Part shown: positions 16,384-24,854 of the stretch, in pieces
How positions within the stretch are numbered: position 1 is the stretch's first letter
Layout: every line of letters starts with the position of its first letter
Assembly: GCA_020199905.1 (NCBI GenBank)
Contig: JAIVJS010000002.1
Location: 1 to 64,000 of the forward strand
Length of the DNA stretch: 64,000 nucleotides
Source: Acidobacteriota bacterium
Lineage (GTDB): Bacteria > Acidobacteriota > Thermoanaerobaculia > UBA5066 > Gp7-AA6
Reading direction: 5' to 3'
Notes under the pieces: generated by a model
Seen by the model: the letters and a program-made list of their open reading frames with translations, nothing else
What the model was told of the DNA's origin: nothing
The model's database searches: none
Made by a program: the position numbers and the translations under genes

Positions 16384-17166
16384 ATGTTCATCTCGGTGAT
16401 CAACCACACGAAGGACATCCCCGACGAGGAGATCCACCACGCGCTGAGGGCGATCAACCGGCAGATCGAGTTCGACTTCAGGCCGTACTGGAGCCTCGGC
16501 GCCACGCTGCGCCTCGAGGGCAAGAGCGGGAGCCGGCCGAACCGCGAGACTCTGTCGGACATGCGCGGCGACGCCGTGCTCTACCTCTGGGACGACGTGG
16601 ACGTCGATGACGCGCTCGGATACCACGAAAGGAATCACCGCGGGATTCCCTTCAGCTTCGTCTTCACCAGGCTGGCGAAAGAGCTCAAGGAGAGCTGGAC
16701 GGTCACGCTGTCGCACGAGGCGATCGAGCTGATCGGGGACCCGGAGGTCAACCTGCTCGTCCAGGGTCCGCACCCCAGGACGGGACACGAGGTCTTCCAC
16801 TGGTACGAGCTCTGCGACGCGGTTCAGGCGGAGTCCTACAAGATCGACGAGGTGGACGTCTCGAACTTCGTGCTTCCCCTCTACTTCACGTCCACCGAAG
16901 AGCGCGCCGGCCGGAACGACTTCCTCGGCCGGCCAGGGGCCCACGGGAAGACGCTCGAATCCTTCAAGGTCAAAGAGGGGGGCTATATCGGCTTCTTCGA
17001 CCCGGAAAAGAAGGACAACGACACCTTCGCGATGGCCGGCGACAAGGAGGCGGAAAGGCGCAAGGAGGCGAAAGAGAGGCTCCAGAAGGCGCGCCGGGCG
17101 GGCCGGCACGGCCGCAACCGGCGCGTGGCCGACGCCCCGACCATGCGTCTCGAGCGGCGGATGTAG
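16384..17166 (+). CDS. Putative zincin-like protein with HEAIE motif
   Basis: 260 residues. ATG 16384 was chosen because ggagg sits seven bases upstream. The protein begins MFISVINHTKDIPDEEI and contains WTVTLSHEAIELIGDP (about 100-120), which resembles the first part of a zinc-protease helix (HExxE), followed by conserved HPRTGHEVFHWYELCDAVQ that could offer further ligands. The tail is Lys/Arg/Glu-rich and likely disordered. I recall uncharacterised homologues with the same SHEALEL-type motif but no known activity. No signal peptide. It heads a run of three putative metalloproteins. Confidence 0.6.
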   Translation: MFISVINHTKDIPDEEIHHALRAINRQIEFDFRPYWSLGATLRLEGKSGSRPNRETLSDMRGDAVLYLWDDVDVDDALGYHERNHRGIPFSFVFTRLAKELKESWTVTLSHEAIELIGDPEVNLLVQGPHPRTGHEVFHWYELCDAVQAESYKIDEVDVSNFVLPLYFTSTEERAGRNDFLGRPGAHGKTLESFKVKEGGYIGFFDPEKKDNDTFAMAGDKEAERRKEAKERLQKARRAGRHGRNRRVADAPTMRLERRM

Positions 17167-17235
17167 TCAGGCCACGCTTCTCGCGAAGTCAGAACGGATC
17201 GAACGGGCCCTTTCCGGGCCCGCGGAGGTGTGAGG

Positions 17236-18591
17236 ATGGGACAGCGGAATCCCTCTCCGGGGCAGGGCAGCGTCCTGCCGCCGCGCGCGGTCCTGCGGTC
17301 GAGCATCGAAGGAGCGCTCGAGGAGCTTCGCGGACCGCAGCATCGCGCCGCCGTCCTCTCGGCGTCTCGGGCCGCCGGAGGCCGGAGCCTGGTTCTCTCG
17401 GCCGTCCAGGAGGGCCGGCCGGTCCCGAAGGACGAGCATCCGGCCCTGGCGGCGGACGTCCTCGACCGCGCGCGGAAGGAACTCGACCGGCTTCCGCCCG
17501 ATCCGATCGCCGTCGCCGGGTTCGTCAACACCGACGACATCGCGCTGTCCCTCGTCCTGACCCGGATCTCCGAGAAGCACGCCGCGGCCCCGCCTCGCCC
17601 CGGCGTGCTGAAGGACATCACCGGCGTCAAGCGGTACGAGCTGCTCGACCCGGGCTGGTGGGGATCCCTCGCGAACCGGCTCGTGCACAAGCGCGCCGGG
17701 TTCATCTCCCATTCGTCTCCGGAGGATTTCCGGGTCGAGATCGCGGAGGACAGGCTTTCCCTGGCGCTCGTCGGGGACTGGGGCACGGGGCTGCCGAGCT
17801 CGCAGGCCATCGCCGGCCACATGACGGCGCTGAACCCGGCGTTCACGATCCACCTCGGGGACGTGTACTACTCGGGCACGACGGGCGAGGTGAAGAGCCG
17901 CTTCCTTCCGGACTGGCCCGCCGGCGCGATCGGGACCTTCGCGATCAACTCGAATCACGAGATGTACGCCGGCGGCGAGGGCTATTTCGGCATCACATTG
18001 AAACAGGAGCCTTTCCGTCTCCAGAAGGCGAGCTACTTCTGCCTCTCCACCCCCGGATGGCAGATCATCGGGCTCGATTCGGCTTACGAAGCGTCGGACC
18101 TTCTCTACCAGAAGGGGCGGCTGTCCGAGGCGCAGATCGGCTGGTTGAAGGCGCAGCTCGCCGAGGGCGCCCGCCGGGGGCAACGGTCGATCGTTCTCAC
18201 CCACCACAACCCTCTCCCGGCCGGTGAGGGCGCCCCGGACGAGAGTCTCCTGAATCAGATGATCGAGGCCGCCAACCCGAACCCGTTCGATTTCTGGTAC
18301 TGGGCGCACGAGCACGTCGCCGCCCGGTTTGCGCCCTACGGCGCGCCGGGACGCCAGTTCCTCGGCCGGTGCGTCGGCCACGGCGGCGTTCCCTATGCGC
18401 CGGAGACTGCAGGCGGCAAGAAAGGCGGGGGAGTGGTCGAGTGGACCGAGACCGAGCCCGCCGGCGATCCCGACGAGCCCCGGCGGGCGAAGAACGGATT
18501 CGTGTCGCTGGTGCTCGACTCCGCCACGCGAAAGGCCGAAGAGGCGTTCATCGACGAGTTCGGCGTGCAGAAGAAGAGCGGCTCGTTTTAA
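17236..18591 (+). CDS. Calcineurin-type metallophosphoesterase
   Basis: 451 residues from ATG 17236 (gaggtgtgagg upstream). The five metal-binding blocks of the family are present: GDWGTG, HLGDVYY, NSNHEMY, LTHHNP and YWAHEH, all between about residues 195 and 360. Residues 1-170 are a separate helical N-terminal region with no recognised domain. No signal peptide or TM, so cytosolic. Purple-acid-phosphatase-like enzymes of this layout hydrolyse phosphomonoesters or diesters; the substrate is unknown. It lies 69 nt after the HEAIE protein and 39 nt before the metzincin, so the three are probably co-transcribed. Confidence 0.85.
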   Translation: MGQRNPSPGQGSVLPPRAVLRSSIEGALEELRGPQHRAAVLSASRAAGGRSLVLSAVQEGRPVPKDEHPALAADVLDRARKELDRLPPDPIAVAGFVNTDDIALSLVLTRISEKHAAAPPRPGVLKDITGVKRYELLDPGWWGSLANRLVHKRAGFISHSSPEDFRVEIAEDRLSLALVGDWGTGLPSSQAIAGHMTALNPAFTIHLGDVYYSGTTGEVKSRFLPDWPAGAIGTFAINSNHEMYAGGEGYFGITLKQEPFRLQKASYFCLSTPGWQIIGLDSAYEASDLLYQKGRLSEAQIGWLKAQLAEGARRGQRSIVLTHHNPLPAGEGAPDESLLNQMIEAANPNPFDFWYWAHEHVAARFAPYGAPGRQFLGRCVGHGGVPYAPETAGGKKGGGVVEWTETEPAGDPDEPRRAKNGFVSLVLDSATRKAEEAFIDEFGVQKKSGSF

Positions 18592-18630
18592 CAGCCGGTC
18601 GCCGTCGGCCGCGGAAAGGATGAGGACCCG

Positions 18631-19416
18631 ATGAAGAAGACGAAGGGAAAGTCGCTGCGCATCTGTGTCGATCGCGTCATTCCCCTGAAGTGGAAGGCGG
18701 ACGCGGCCGCGCTGGCCGTCAAGGAGAACCCCGCCAACGGGCCACGGGGCCTGCGCATGATGCTCGGAGCCTCCGCACACCCCGTGAAGATGGCGCTGTA
18801 CACGGGAAAGCGCTGGAAGCCGGGCCGGAAGCTCGGGATCCGTTTCCTGGACGGGAGCAAGACGCAGCGCTCACTCACGGAGCACTTTGCGGCGATGTGG
18901 CTCCGGTACGCCAACATCGGGATGGAGTTCGGGTCGGACCCGAAAGCGGAGGTCCGGGTGTCTTTTCAGGCCGATCCGGGCTCGTGGTCCGCGGTGGGAA
19001 CAGACTGCCTGCTGCGCGACGCATTTCCGCTGGCGGAGCCCACGATGAACTTCGGCTGGCTCCGGGATGACACCGAGGAGGAAGAGTACCGCCGCGTCGT
19101 TCTCCACGAGTTCGGTCACGCGCTCGCCGCGATCCACGAGCATCAGAACCCGCGCGGAGGCATCCGCTGGAACGAGAAAGCCGTTTACGACACCTTCAGC
19201 GGGCCGCCGAACAACTGGAGCAAGGAAGAGATCGACTTCAACATCCTCCAGAAGTACAAGCTCGACCAGTTGAACGCGACCGCCTTCGATCCGAAATCGA
19301 TCATGCTCTACTCCTTTCCGCCGGAGCTGATCCAGGGCGGCAAGGGGACGCGGAACAACAACGACCTCTCCGCCGGTGACAGGAAGTTCATCGCCCGGAT
19401 GTACGCGAAGGCATAA
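18631..19416 (+). CDS. Metzincin-like zinc metallopeptidase
   Basis: 261 residues; aaggatgagg precedes ATG 18631. The zinc motif is H159-E160-FG-H163-ALAAI-H169, the metzincin spacing HExxHxxxxxH, but the usual glycine at position +7 is alanine. A Met-turn candidate, SIMLYSFP, follows near residue 229. Size and layout resemble astacin/M12A or matrixin-like bacterial peptidases. It has no visible signal peptide or propeptide, unlike secreted astacins, so intracellular action or export by another route is implied. Probably an operon with the two genes upstream. Confidence 0.8.
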   Translation: MKKTKGKSLRICVDRVIPLKWKADAAALAVKENPANGPRGLRMMLGASAHPVKMALYTGKRWKPGRKLGIRFLDGSKTQRSLTEHFAAMWLRYANIGMEFGSDPKAEVRVSFQADPGSWSAVGTDCLLRDAFPLAEPTMNFGWLRDDTEEEEYRRVVLHEFGHALAAIHEHQNPRGGIRWNEKAVYDTFSGPPNNWSKEEIDFNILQKYKLDQLNATAFDPKSIMLYSFPPELIQGGKGTRNNNDLSAGDRKFIARMYAKA

Positions 19417-19519
19417 CCGGCCGCTGCGGGCCCCGCCTCTGTCCTCTCGGCTCCCCGGACACGACGCACGCCCCGCCGGCGCGTGCGCTATCTTGGAGTC
19501 CGACTGAGAGGAGATTGAC

Positions 19520-20653
19520 CTGAACGATTCCGGGCCCGTTTCCGTCGATCGAGATTCCCTCGCCTCCTGGGAGGCGGGGGGGAGCGAGTATTACGTCAAC
19601 TTAAACGGCGGGCTCGAGAACAAATGGGTGGAGGCGTTCGTGCTGGTCCGGCGCCGGTCCGCGCGGTTCTCCCGGTTTCACTTGAACCGCGCGCGCAACC
19701 GGGTCTCTTTCCTGTGCCGAAGCGCCGACGGCGCGAGGGCGGCGCGAGACGTCATGGGCGATCTCGAGCTCCTGGTGAGGCTCACCAGCCAGCGGGCGAT
19801 TCTCTCCGAGACCGCGGACCTCGAGGAAACGCTGCCGGGCGGTCTCGCACCGTCGACGGCCGCCGGCGCCGGCCCGGAAGCGGCAGCTCCCGCAGCGCCG
19901 GTCCCGGAGGCTTCCTCCGTCGGCACCTCCCCGGAGCCGGCGCCGGCGGTTCCGTCGCCGAGTCCGGATCGCGCCGACGCCCCGGACGACGCCTCGGGTT
20001 TCCGCCCCCCTCTCGCGGGCCGCGTGGCGGGCGTCGTCCAGTACTCGCTCGAGACGCTTGCGCCGTCCTCCTCCGAGGGCGGGACCGCGCCTCTCGGGCA
20101 GATCCTCGGAACGGCCTTTCTGGTCATCGAGGACGGCGGCAGCGAAGACGAGGCGATCGCGGCGCTTCTACCGCTCGCACACGGCGAGGCGGTCGCCGAA
20201 TCGACCTACCAGGACATCGCCGAGCGGTTCGGGGAGCGGGTGGCGCTCCTGGCGCGCGAGTGCCAGGATGCGCAGTCCGCGCTGCGGCCCGGGTCCGACC
20301 CCAGGCTCTACTCGCTCTATTTCCGGCACAGCTCGCCGGCGATCCGGCGCCTCGTCTGCGCCTCCAAGCTTCGAAGCGCGCGCTCTCTGCTGTGCGCCTA
20401 CCGGAAGCTCGATTTCGCCGCTCGTCTCCATTTTCGAGACCAGAACGACGGCACGCTGCAGTACTACCGCTCCCTGATCGAGGCGGTGCTCGAGGCCGGC
20501 CAGATGAGCCATCTTGTCAACGAGCTCGACGGGGTCGTGCTGGAGATGGAGCTCGCCGCCGGACCCGCCGCGGCCGAACGCCAGGTGAAGCGGCCGATCG
20601 ACCGTTTAACCGACGAGGTCGCGGACAAAGTCGACCTCCGGCTCGACGACTGA
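19520..20653 (+). CDS. Degenerate SpoT-like HD-domain protein
   Basis: 377 residues if translated from CTG 19520, which has gaggag eight bases upstream; coding sense clearly extends back to there (EYYVNLNGGLENKW) and no ATG or GTG lies earlier than GTG 19628. Residues about 1-95 are a compact basic region, then a Pro/Ala linker. Residues about 165-350 follow the small alarmone/HD hydrolase pattern (STYQDIAERFGERVALL, KLRSARSLLCAYRKL, DGTLQYYRSLIEAVLEAG). The expected HD pair is replaced by LLPLAHG and the later ADK by CASK, so metal binding and catalysis are probably lost. Role likely regulatory; inference. Confidence 0.6.
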   Translation: MNDSGPVSVDRDSLASWEAGGSEYYVNLNGGLENKWVEAFVLVRRRSARFSRFHLNRARNRVSFLCRSADGARAARDVMGDLELLVRLTSQRAILSETADLEETLPGGLAPSTAAGAGPEAAAPAAPVPEASSVGTSPEPAPAVPSPSPDRADAPDDASGFRPPLAGRVAGVVQYSLETLAPSSSEGGTAPLGQILGTAFLVIEDGGSEDEAIAALLPLAHGEAVAESTYQDIAERFGERVALLARECQDAQSALRPGSDPRLYSLYFRHSSPAIRRLVCASKLRSARSLLCAYRKLDFAARLHFRDQNDGTLQYYRSLIEAVLEAGQMSHLVNELDGVVLEMELAAGPAAAERQVKRPIDRLTDEVADKVDLRLDD

Positions 20654-20758
20654 TCCGGGTCGAGAGGCCGCGGCGACGAAGCCGTTCGAGCAGATTTTCG
20701 AGTGAAATCGGTCTGAATAAATAGTGCTTGCTCGACGGGCCCTTGTTATTCTCCGGGC

Positions 20759-21043
20759 ATGTTGGGTCGTCCCAGAGTCGAGATCTCCGTGGACCGCCGG
20801 CGGCCGGAACAGATCCGAATTCTGCTCGGCCCGCCCGAGGCGAGCGTCCTGATCCGGACCTGTGCCACTTCGGAAGACGTGTTCGAGTACCTGTGGCTGG
20901 TCTTGAGAGTGCCGCCCGAGCTCGCGGCCGTGAAGGTGGCGGATCTCAAACGCGAGGGCGGCTCGATCGCCTTCGAATTCGACCGGGTTCCCGAGCTGGA
21001 AAGCCCGGCGGCGGCGCGGCGGAGACAGAGCCAGGACGCGTAG
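20759..21043 (+). CDS. Small hypothetical protein
   Basis: 94 residues from ATG 20759. It is a mixed alpha/beta sequence (RVEISVDRRRPEQIRIL, TSEDVFEYLWLVLRVPPEL) with no Cys, TM or signal peptide. The third-codon positions are GC-rich as in its neighbours, which supports real coding. I do not recognise a family. It lies 105 bp after the HD-like gene and could be a separate transcription unit. Confidence 0.45.
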   Translation: MLGRPRVEISVDRRRPEQIRILLGPPEASVLIRTCATSEDVFEYLWLVLRVPPELAAVKVADLKREGGSIAFEFDRVPELESPAAARRRQSQDA

Positions 21044-21107
21044 CGCGGTAGCCGGCAGGCGAGCTTCGGTCGCAATCACCTCCCGGGTTCCCGGATTCCC
21101 GATTCCC

Positions 21108-21180
21108 GATTCCCGATCGAGTTGACGGCGGAGTACCGCGGCCGTCTCGCTCCCGTTGGTCGCTCGCTCCCGTTTCCCGG
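21108..21180 (+). repeat. Dispersed direct repeat, copy 1
   Basis: A 73-bp intergenic stretch starting gattcccgatcgagttga is repeated, in the same orientation and with only a few changes, at 23803-23882. Just upstream (about 21092-21117) the unit attcccg is repeated three times. The two copies bracket the molybdopterin oxidoreductase, cytochrome b and zinc-ribbon genes. No transposase or terminal inverted repeat is present. Confidence 0.75.
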
Positions 21181-21192
21181 CTCCGGCTCGTC

Positions 21193-22290
21193 CTAGAGCC
21201 CGTCGTATTTCGAGTAGCCGCGCTCGTTCCAGTAGTCCTCGGGCTCCTCATCGCTGAACTCGATGGACGTGATCGCCTTGATGTTCTTCAGGCCGAGCTT
21301 CATCGGGGCCAGGAGGCGCAGGGGCGCGCCATGCTCGACGGGAAGAGGTTTTCCCGAGAAGTGGGTCGCGAGAAGAGTCTGGGGGTGTCGGGCGGTGTCG
21401 AGGTCGATCGAGACGTAATAGGGATCGGGACGGCCGGCTCCGTCGAGGTTGACCGCCGATTCGAGCTTCACCCATCGCGCGCCGGCGGCCGGCGGATAGG
21501 CGTGGAGAAAATCGCCGAACCGCAAACCTCCCCACCAGGCGACCGCGCTCCACCCTTCGACGCAGCAGAGGCGCGTGACCTGGTCCCGGCGGGGGAAGCG
21601 GCGCAGCAGGTCGGGCAGGCTCAGCCGCTCCGTTCTGTCAGACGCGAGGCCGGTCACGGTCAGGCTCCAGCCGGCGATGTAGGACGGACCGGGCGTGGCG
21701 CCGTTGTAGTTGTTGCGCAGCGGCGTCGTTTGTGACCGCGAGTAGGTTCGGACGGACCGATCCCTGGAATAGAGCGCTTCGGCCACGTCGTCGTCGAAAG
21801 TCAGCGCGCGGTCCAGAAACTTTTCGCGCCTTTCCGAGGTGGCGCCGACACGCGCGTGGAGGGAATCGATTCGCTCGCGCAGCGCCGGAGTCAGGTGGTG
21901 CGCCCGCGTCTCGTCGGGGAGGAGCCACCACAGCCCTCCTGCCGCGGCGAGGGCCCCCGCGCCGAAGAGGAGAAAGTCGCGGCGGGTGCGGGAACGCACC
22001 GCGGCCGCGGGCAGAGAGACGGAGCGCTCCTCCGGCTCCCGGAGACGCTCCCCGAGGGACCGCCGTCGGGACGGCGGGGAGGGTCTGCTCGGGGGAGGCG
22101 GAGGAGGCGGTGGTTCGACGCGAGCCCGCGGGGTCGTGTTCGTCGAATGTGCGGGCGCGGGAGAGGAAGCGGAAACGGCGGCCTCGCCCGCGGGCGCCAC
22201 CGCTCCGGCGGATGAAAGACGCTCCGCCGGCGCCTCATCCGGGGAGTCGCTTCGCGGGACCTCCCGCCCGGTGCCGTCAGCGTCCTTCAT
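21193..22290 (-). CDS. Tat-exported molybdopterin oxidoreductase (sulfite oxidase/MsrP-like)
   Basis: 365 residues. After an unusual Pro-rich N-terminal extension (about 1-95, with a run of eight prolines) comes a Tat signal (TRRDFLLFGAGALAAAGG). The catalytic domain has LCCVEGWSAVAWWG, where the cysteine is the expected molybdenum ligand, and PVEHGAPLRLLAP, typical of the sulfite-oxidase/YedY superfamily. GTG 21999, just before the Tat motif, is an alternative start that would remove the extension. The gene overlaps the cytochrome b gene by 14 nt. The pair should form a periplasmic reductase or dehydrogenase linked to the quinone pool; the substrate is unknown. Confidence 0.8.
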   Translation of the reverse strand: MKDADGTGREVPRSDSPDEAPAERLSSAGAVAPAGEAAVSASSPAPAHSTNTTPRARVEPPPPPPPPSRPSPPSRRRSLGERLREPEERSVSLPAAAVRSRTRRDFLLFGAGALAAAGGLWWLLPDETRAHHLTPALRERIDSLHARVGATSERREKFLDRALTFDDDVAEALYSRDRSVRTYSRSQTTPLRNNYNGATPGPSYIAGWSLTVTGLASDRTERLSLPDLLRRFPRRDQVTRLCCVEGWSAVAWWGGLRFGDFLHAYPPAAGARWVKLESAVNLDGAGRPDPYYVSIDLDTARHPQTLLATHFSGKPLPVEHGAPLRLLAPMKLGLKNIKAITSIEFSDEEPEDYWNERGYSKYDGL

Positions 22291-23095
22291 GGTTTCCTCC
22301 GGGCCGCCGCTCCGACCAGCCCACGATCATCGAGCGAAAGGTGTCCCACCCGTCGCCGATCACGAGCACGACGTGCGGGACGATGAACGAGGCGAAGGCG
22401 AGCATGACGGCGAAGTGGACGATCCGCGCGCCGTCGTAATTCACGAAGAGGCGCTCCAGCCACGGCAGCTGTACGGGTTTGTGCATCGCCCATCCGCTCG
22501 CGACCACGAGGATTCCGAGGACCGGCATCGAGAAGTACGCCGCGCGCTGCAGGGCGTTGTACTTGGATCGGACGACCGGATGAGGCCAGGGACGGCGGAG
22601 GAGCTTCGCGGGAACCAGTCCCGCGTAGTAGCGGACCATCCGCAGCGCGTCGCCCGGATCGCTCCGGCGGGGGAGAAGCGCCTTGTATCCGCCGCCGGCG
22701 AGAAGCCCTGCGAAGTAAAGGACGCCCGTCGCCATGAACAGGTAGGCGAAGAGCCAGTGGATCCGGAGAGCCTGCGCGAGGCGGAACGTCCCGAGCCCCA
22801 GGCGGTCGTAGACCAGGCTTCCGGGATTCTGCGTGCCGCGAAATCCGGGGACGTGCCGGACGATCCAGGCGCCGGCGTCCGCGACGTAGTCGATGCTCCG
22901 GGTCGCGGGATCGGGCGCGTGGACGAAGACCGGCGACGCCCAGTAGATCGACAGGCCGCTCGCGATCAGGCCGAGCAGGAGCGGCACGTTGACCCAGTGA
23001 GACAGGCGCACGAGGGCGTGATGCTTCGGAACCACCTCGACGGTCGCGACAGTCGCCGTAGCTCGGGCCTTCGATGCGATCGCGGGTGCGGCCAT
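22277..23095 (-). CDS. Di-haem cytochrome b membrane subunit
   Basis: 272 residues with four to five hydrophobic helices and histidines placed for haem ligation (RLSHWVNVPLL, RIHWLFAYLF, ARIVHFAVMLAF, IVPHVVLVIGDGW). It belongs to the cytochrome b561 / thiosulfate-reductase gamma / formate-dehydrogenase gamma group. It should anchor the molybdopterin subunit encoded by the overlapping downstream gene and exchange electrons with quinone. ATG 23095 is the first of the pair. Confidence 0.85.
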   Translation of the reverse strand: MAAPAIASKARATATVATVEVVPKHHALVRLSHWVNVPLLLGLIASGLSIYWASPVFVHAPDPATRSIDYVADAGAWIVRHVPGFRGTQNPGSLVYDRLGLGTFRLAQALRIHWLFAYLFMATGVLYFAGLLAGGGYKALLPRRSDPGDALRMVRYYAGLVPAKLLRRPWPHPVVRSKYNALQRAAYFSMPVLGILVVASGWAMHKPVQLPWLERLFVNYDGARIVHFAVMLAFASFIVPHVVLVIGDGWDTFRSMIVGWSERRPGGNHEGR

Positions 23096-23200
23096 GCCCT
23101 CCCCCTTTCGGGCGTGCGCCCGGACGGACGTCTGAAGTCCGACGCGCTCTGAGATGCCGGATTGTAGATCGGGGTTACAGCGGGCGGCCGCGGCGTCAGG

Positions 23201-23566
23201 CTATTGAGGTGGGGCGGGAGAGTCCTGGGCGTGAAGGCGGTGCTTCGTCCGGTTCCAGGAACAGACGCCGCAAAGGCTGTGCGTCCTCGGCCTCGCCCGG
23301 ACCGGCAGCTCCGACCCGCACGAGGAGCAGGCCGACGGTCCCTCCGCCCGCCGTGCGAACCCGCGCAGCAGGAGCCTGTGGGCGTCGCTCGCGGGAACCG
23401 GCTCGCCCGCCTCGAGACGGCCATTCAAGACCGCCCGGGCGATCGCGAGAGGGCGCGTCGACCCGCTGCCGGTCGAGAGTCTGCCTCCCTTCCCGCCCGC
23501 GCCTCTCCGGAGGGTGCAGTACCACTGGCCATCGGCGGCCTCGATGGTGGCGGTGATCCCGTCCAT
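23201..23566 (-). CDS. Small protein with C-terminal zinc-ribbon cysteines
   Basis: 121 residues from ATG 23566. It starts MDGITATIEAADGQWYCTLRR, then a basic/Gly-rich middle, and ends with CSSCGSEL...CGVC, two CxxC pairs suggesting a zinc ribbon. An upstream frame (ATG 23694) reads MPDAGLELDRELARKLNGD and may be the original N-terminus separated by a frameshift. No known function. It lies 105 bp upstream of the cytochrome b gene on the same strand and is divergent from the MerR-type regulator. Confidence 0.4.
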   Translation of the reverse strand: MDGITATIEAADGQWYCTLRRGAGGKGGRLSTGSGSTRPLAIARAVLNGRLEAGEPVPASDAHRLLLRGFARRAEGPSACSSCGSELPVRARPRTHSLCGVCSWNRTKHRLHAQDSPAPPQ

Positions 23567-23802
23567 CGCGAGCCGGCGAAGAAGAGACGGCTCGCCGCCG
23601 TGTCGCTCGTCGAATAAGGAGCGGGCCGCGGCTTGACGTCGCCGTTCAATTTGCGGGCAAGCTCGCGGTCGAGCTCGAGTCCGGCATCCGGCATAAGGGA
23701 CGGAAATTAGCAGCCGCCGCTCCGAACGGCTCGTTTCTCCAGGTCGGCGGCGCCCCGGGAGGCGGCAGGCGGCGGGAGGCGGGAGAATCCGCTGTCTTGA
23801 TC

Positions 23803-23882
23803 GATTCCCGATCGAGTTGACCGCGGAGTTCCGCGGCCGTCTCGCTCCCGTTGGTCGGTCGGCTCCCTTTCCCGTTTCCCGG
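23803..23882 (+). repeat. Dispersed direct repeat, copy 2
   Basis: About 80 bp nearly identical to 21108-21180, same orientation, with a few substitutions and a 7-bp length difference near the 3' end (ggctccctttcccgtttccc). It lies about 50 bp before the start of the MerR/B12 regulator, so it may overlap that gene's promoter. Confidence 0.75.
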
Positions 23883-23933
23883 CCCCAACGGGTGTACCCT
23901 TCCGGCCTCCGCACCGCAGCGGGGAGGCTCGTC

Positions 23934-24854
23934 ATGCAGGCCTTGGCAACCGGACATCGCATCGGGGAAGTCGCCCGCCTGACGGGGCTGAGCGTCGACA
24001 CTCTCCGCGTCTGGGAACGCCGCTACGGATTTCCGAGCCCCAGCCGCGCTCACTCCGGCGTCCGGCTCTTCGGAGAGGAGGATGTCACGCGGCTCATGCT
24101 GATCCAGCGCGCCCTCCTGAGGGGCTTCCGCCCCGGCGAAGTGGTTTCGAAGACCGCGGAAGAGCTCGCCCGGATCTTGGAAGCCGCGCCCGAGTCGGCC
24201 GCTCCCGCGCCGCGGGCAGTCTCACCGGGCGTCGCCGCTCTCCTGGACGACCTGACGCACTATCGCCTCGGTCGCCTCCGCGAGCGCCTCGCCGAAAACG
24301 CGGAGACTCTCGGCCCCGGTCCCTTCGTCCGCGAGGTCGCGGGCCCGCTGCTCGAAGAGGTGGGGGAGGCCTGGGCGTGCGGAACGATCGACGTCCGGCA
24401 GGAGCATCTGGCCTCGGAAGAGCTCTCGCTGCGGCTCGCCATCCTGCTGGCGGCGGCGGAGCCTCCGCCGGCCGAAGCGCCGTCCGTTCTCCTCGCGACG
24501 CTTTCGGGAGAGCGCCACGGGCTCGGCATCGAGATGGCGGCGGTTGACCTCGCCAGCCGGGACGTGGTTCCGCGGCTGCTCGGTACGGACATCCCGCCGC
24601 GCGAGATCGTCGAGGCGGCGCTCGCCCTCGGGGTGGACGCGGTCGGGATCTCGCTGCCGACCGGCACCGATCCCCGTGCGGCCGTGCCCGCGCTCCGATG
24701 GATCTCGGAATGGCTCCCGGCGTCGATCGCGCTATGGCTCGGAGGGAAAGCCTGCGATCGGGTGCCGGCGGCGGCCAGCCGGGGGGTGATCATGCGCGAA
24801 TGGGCGCAGGTCGATAGCGCGGTGGCCGAGTTGCGGTTGAGCGTCGAGCGTTGA
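23934..24854 (+). CDS. CarH/LitR-like MerR regulator with B12-binding domain
   Basis: 306 residues; ggggagg lies seven bases before ATG 23934. Residues 8-75 are a MerR helix-turn-helix (IGEVARLTGLSVDTLRVWERRYGFP). A four-helix bundle follows with W147-x9-E157-H158, the exact W-x9-EH signature of adenosylcobalamin-binding CarH. The B12 Rossmann domain then shows E193-R-H195-G-L-G, matching the (D/E)xHxxG lower-ligand motif. CarH proteins repress DNA in the dark and release it when light breaks the Co-C bond. Both motifs being intact predicts a functional photoreceptor. No carotenoid genes are in the window; targets are unknown. Confidence 0.85.
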   Translation: MQALATGHRIGEVARLTGLSVDTLRVWERRYGFPSPSRAHSGVRLFGEEDVTRLMLIQRALLRGFRPGEVVSKTAEELARILEAAPESAAPAPRAVSPGVAALLDDLTHYRLGRLRERLAENAETLGPGPFVREVAGPLLEEVGEAWACGTIDVRQEHLASEELSLRLAILLAAAEPPPAEAPSVLLATLSGERHGLGIEMAAVDLASRDVVPRLLGTDIPPREIVEAALALGVDAVGISLPTGTDPRAAVPALRWISEWLPASIALWLGGKACDRVPAAASRGVIMREWAQVDSAVAELRLSVER

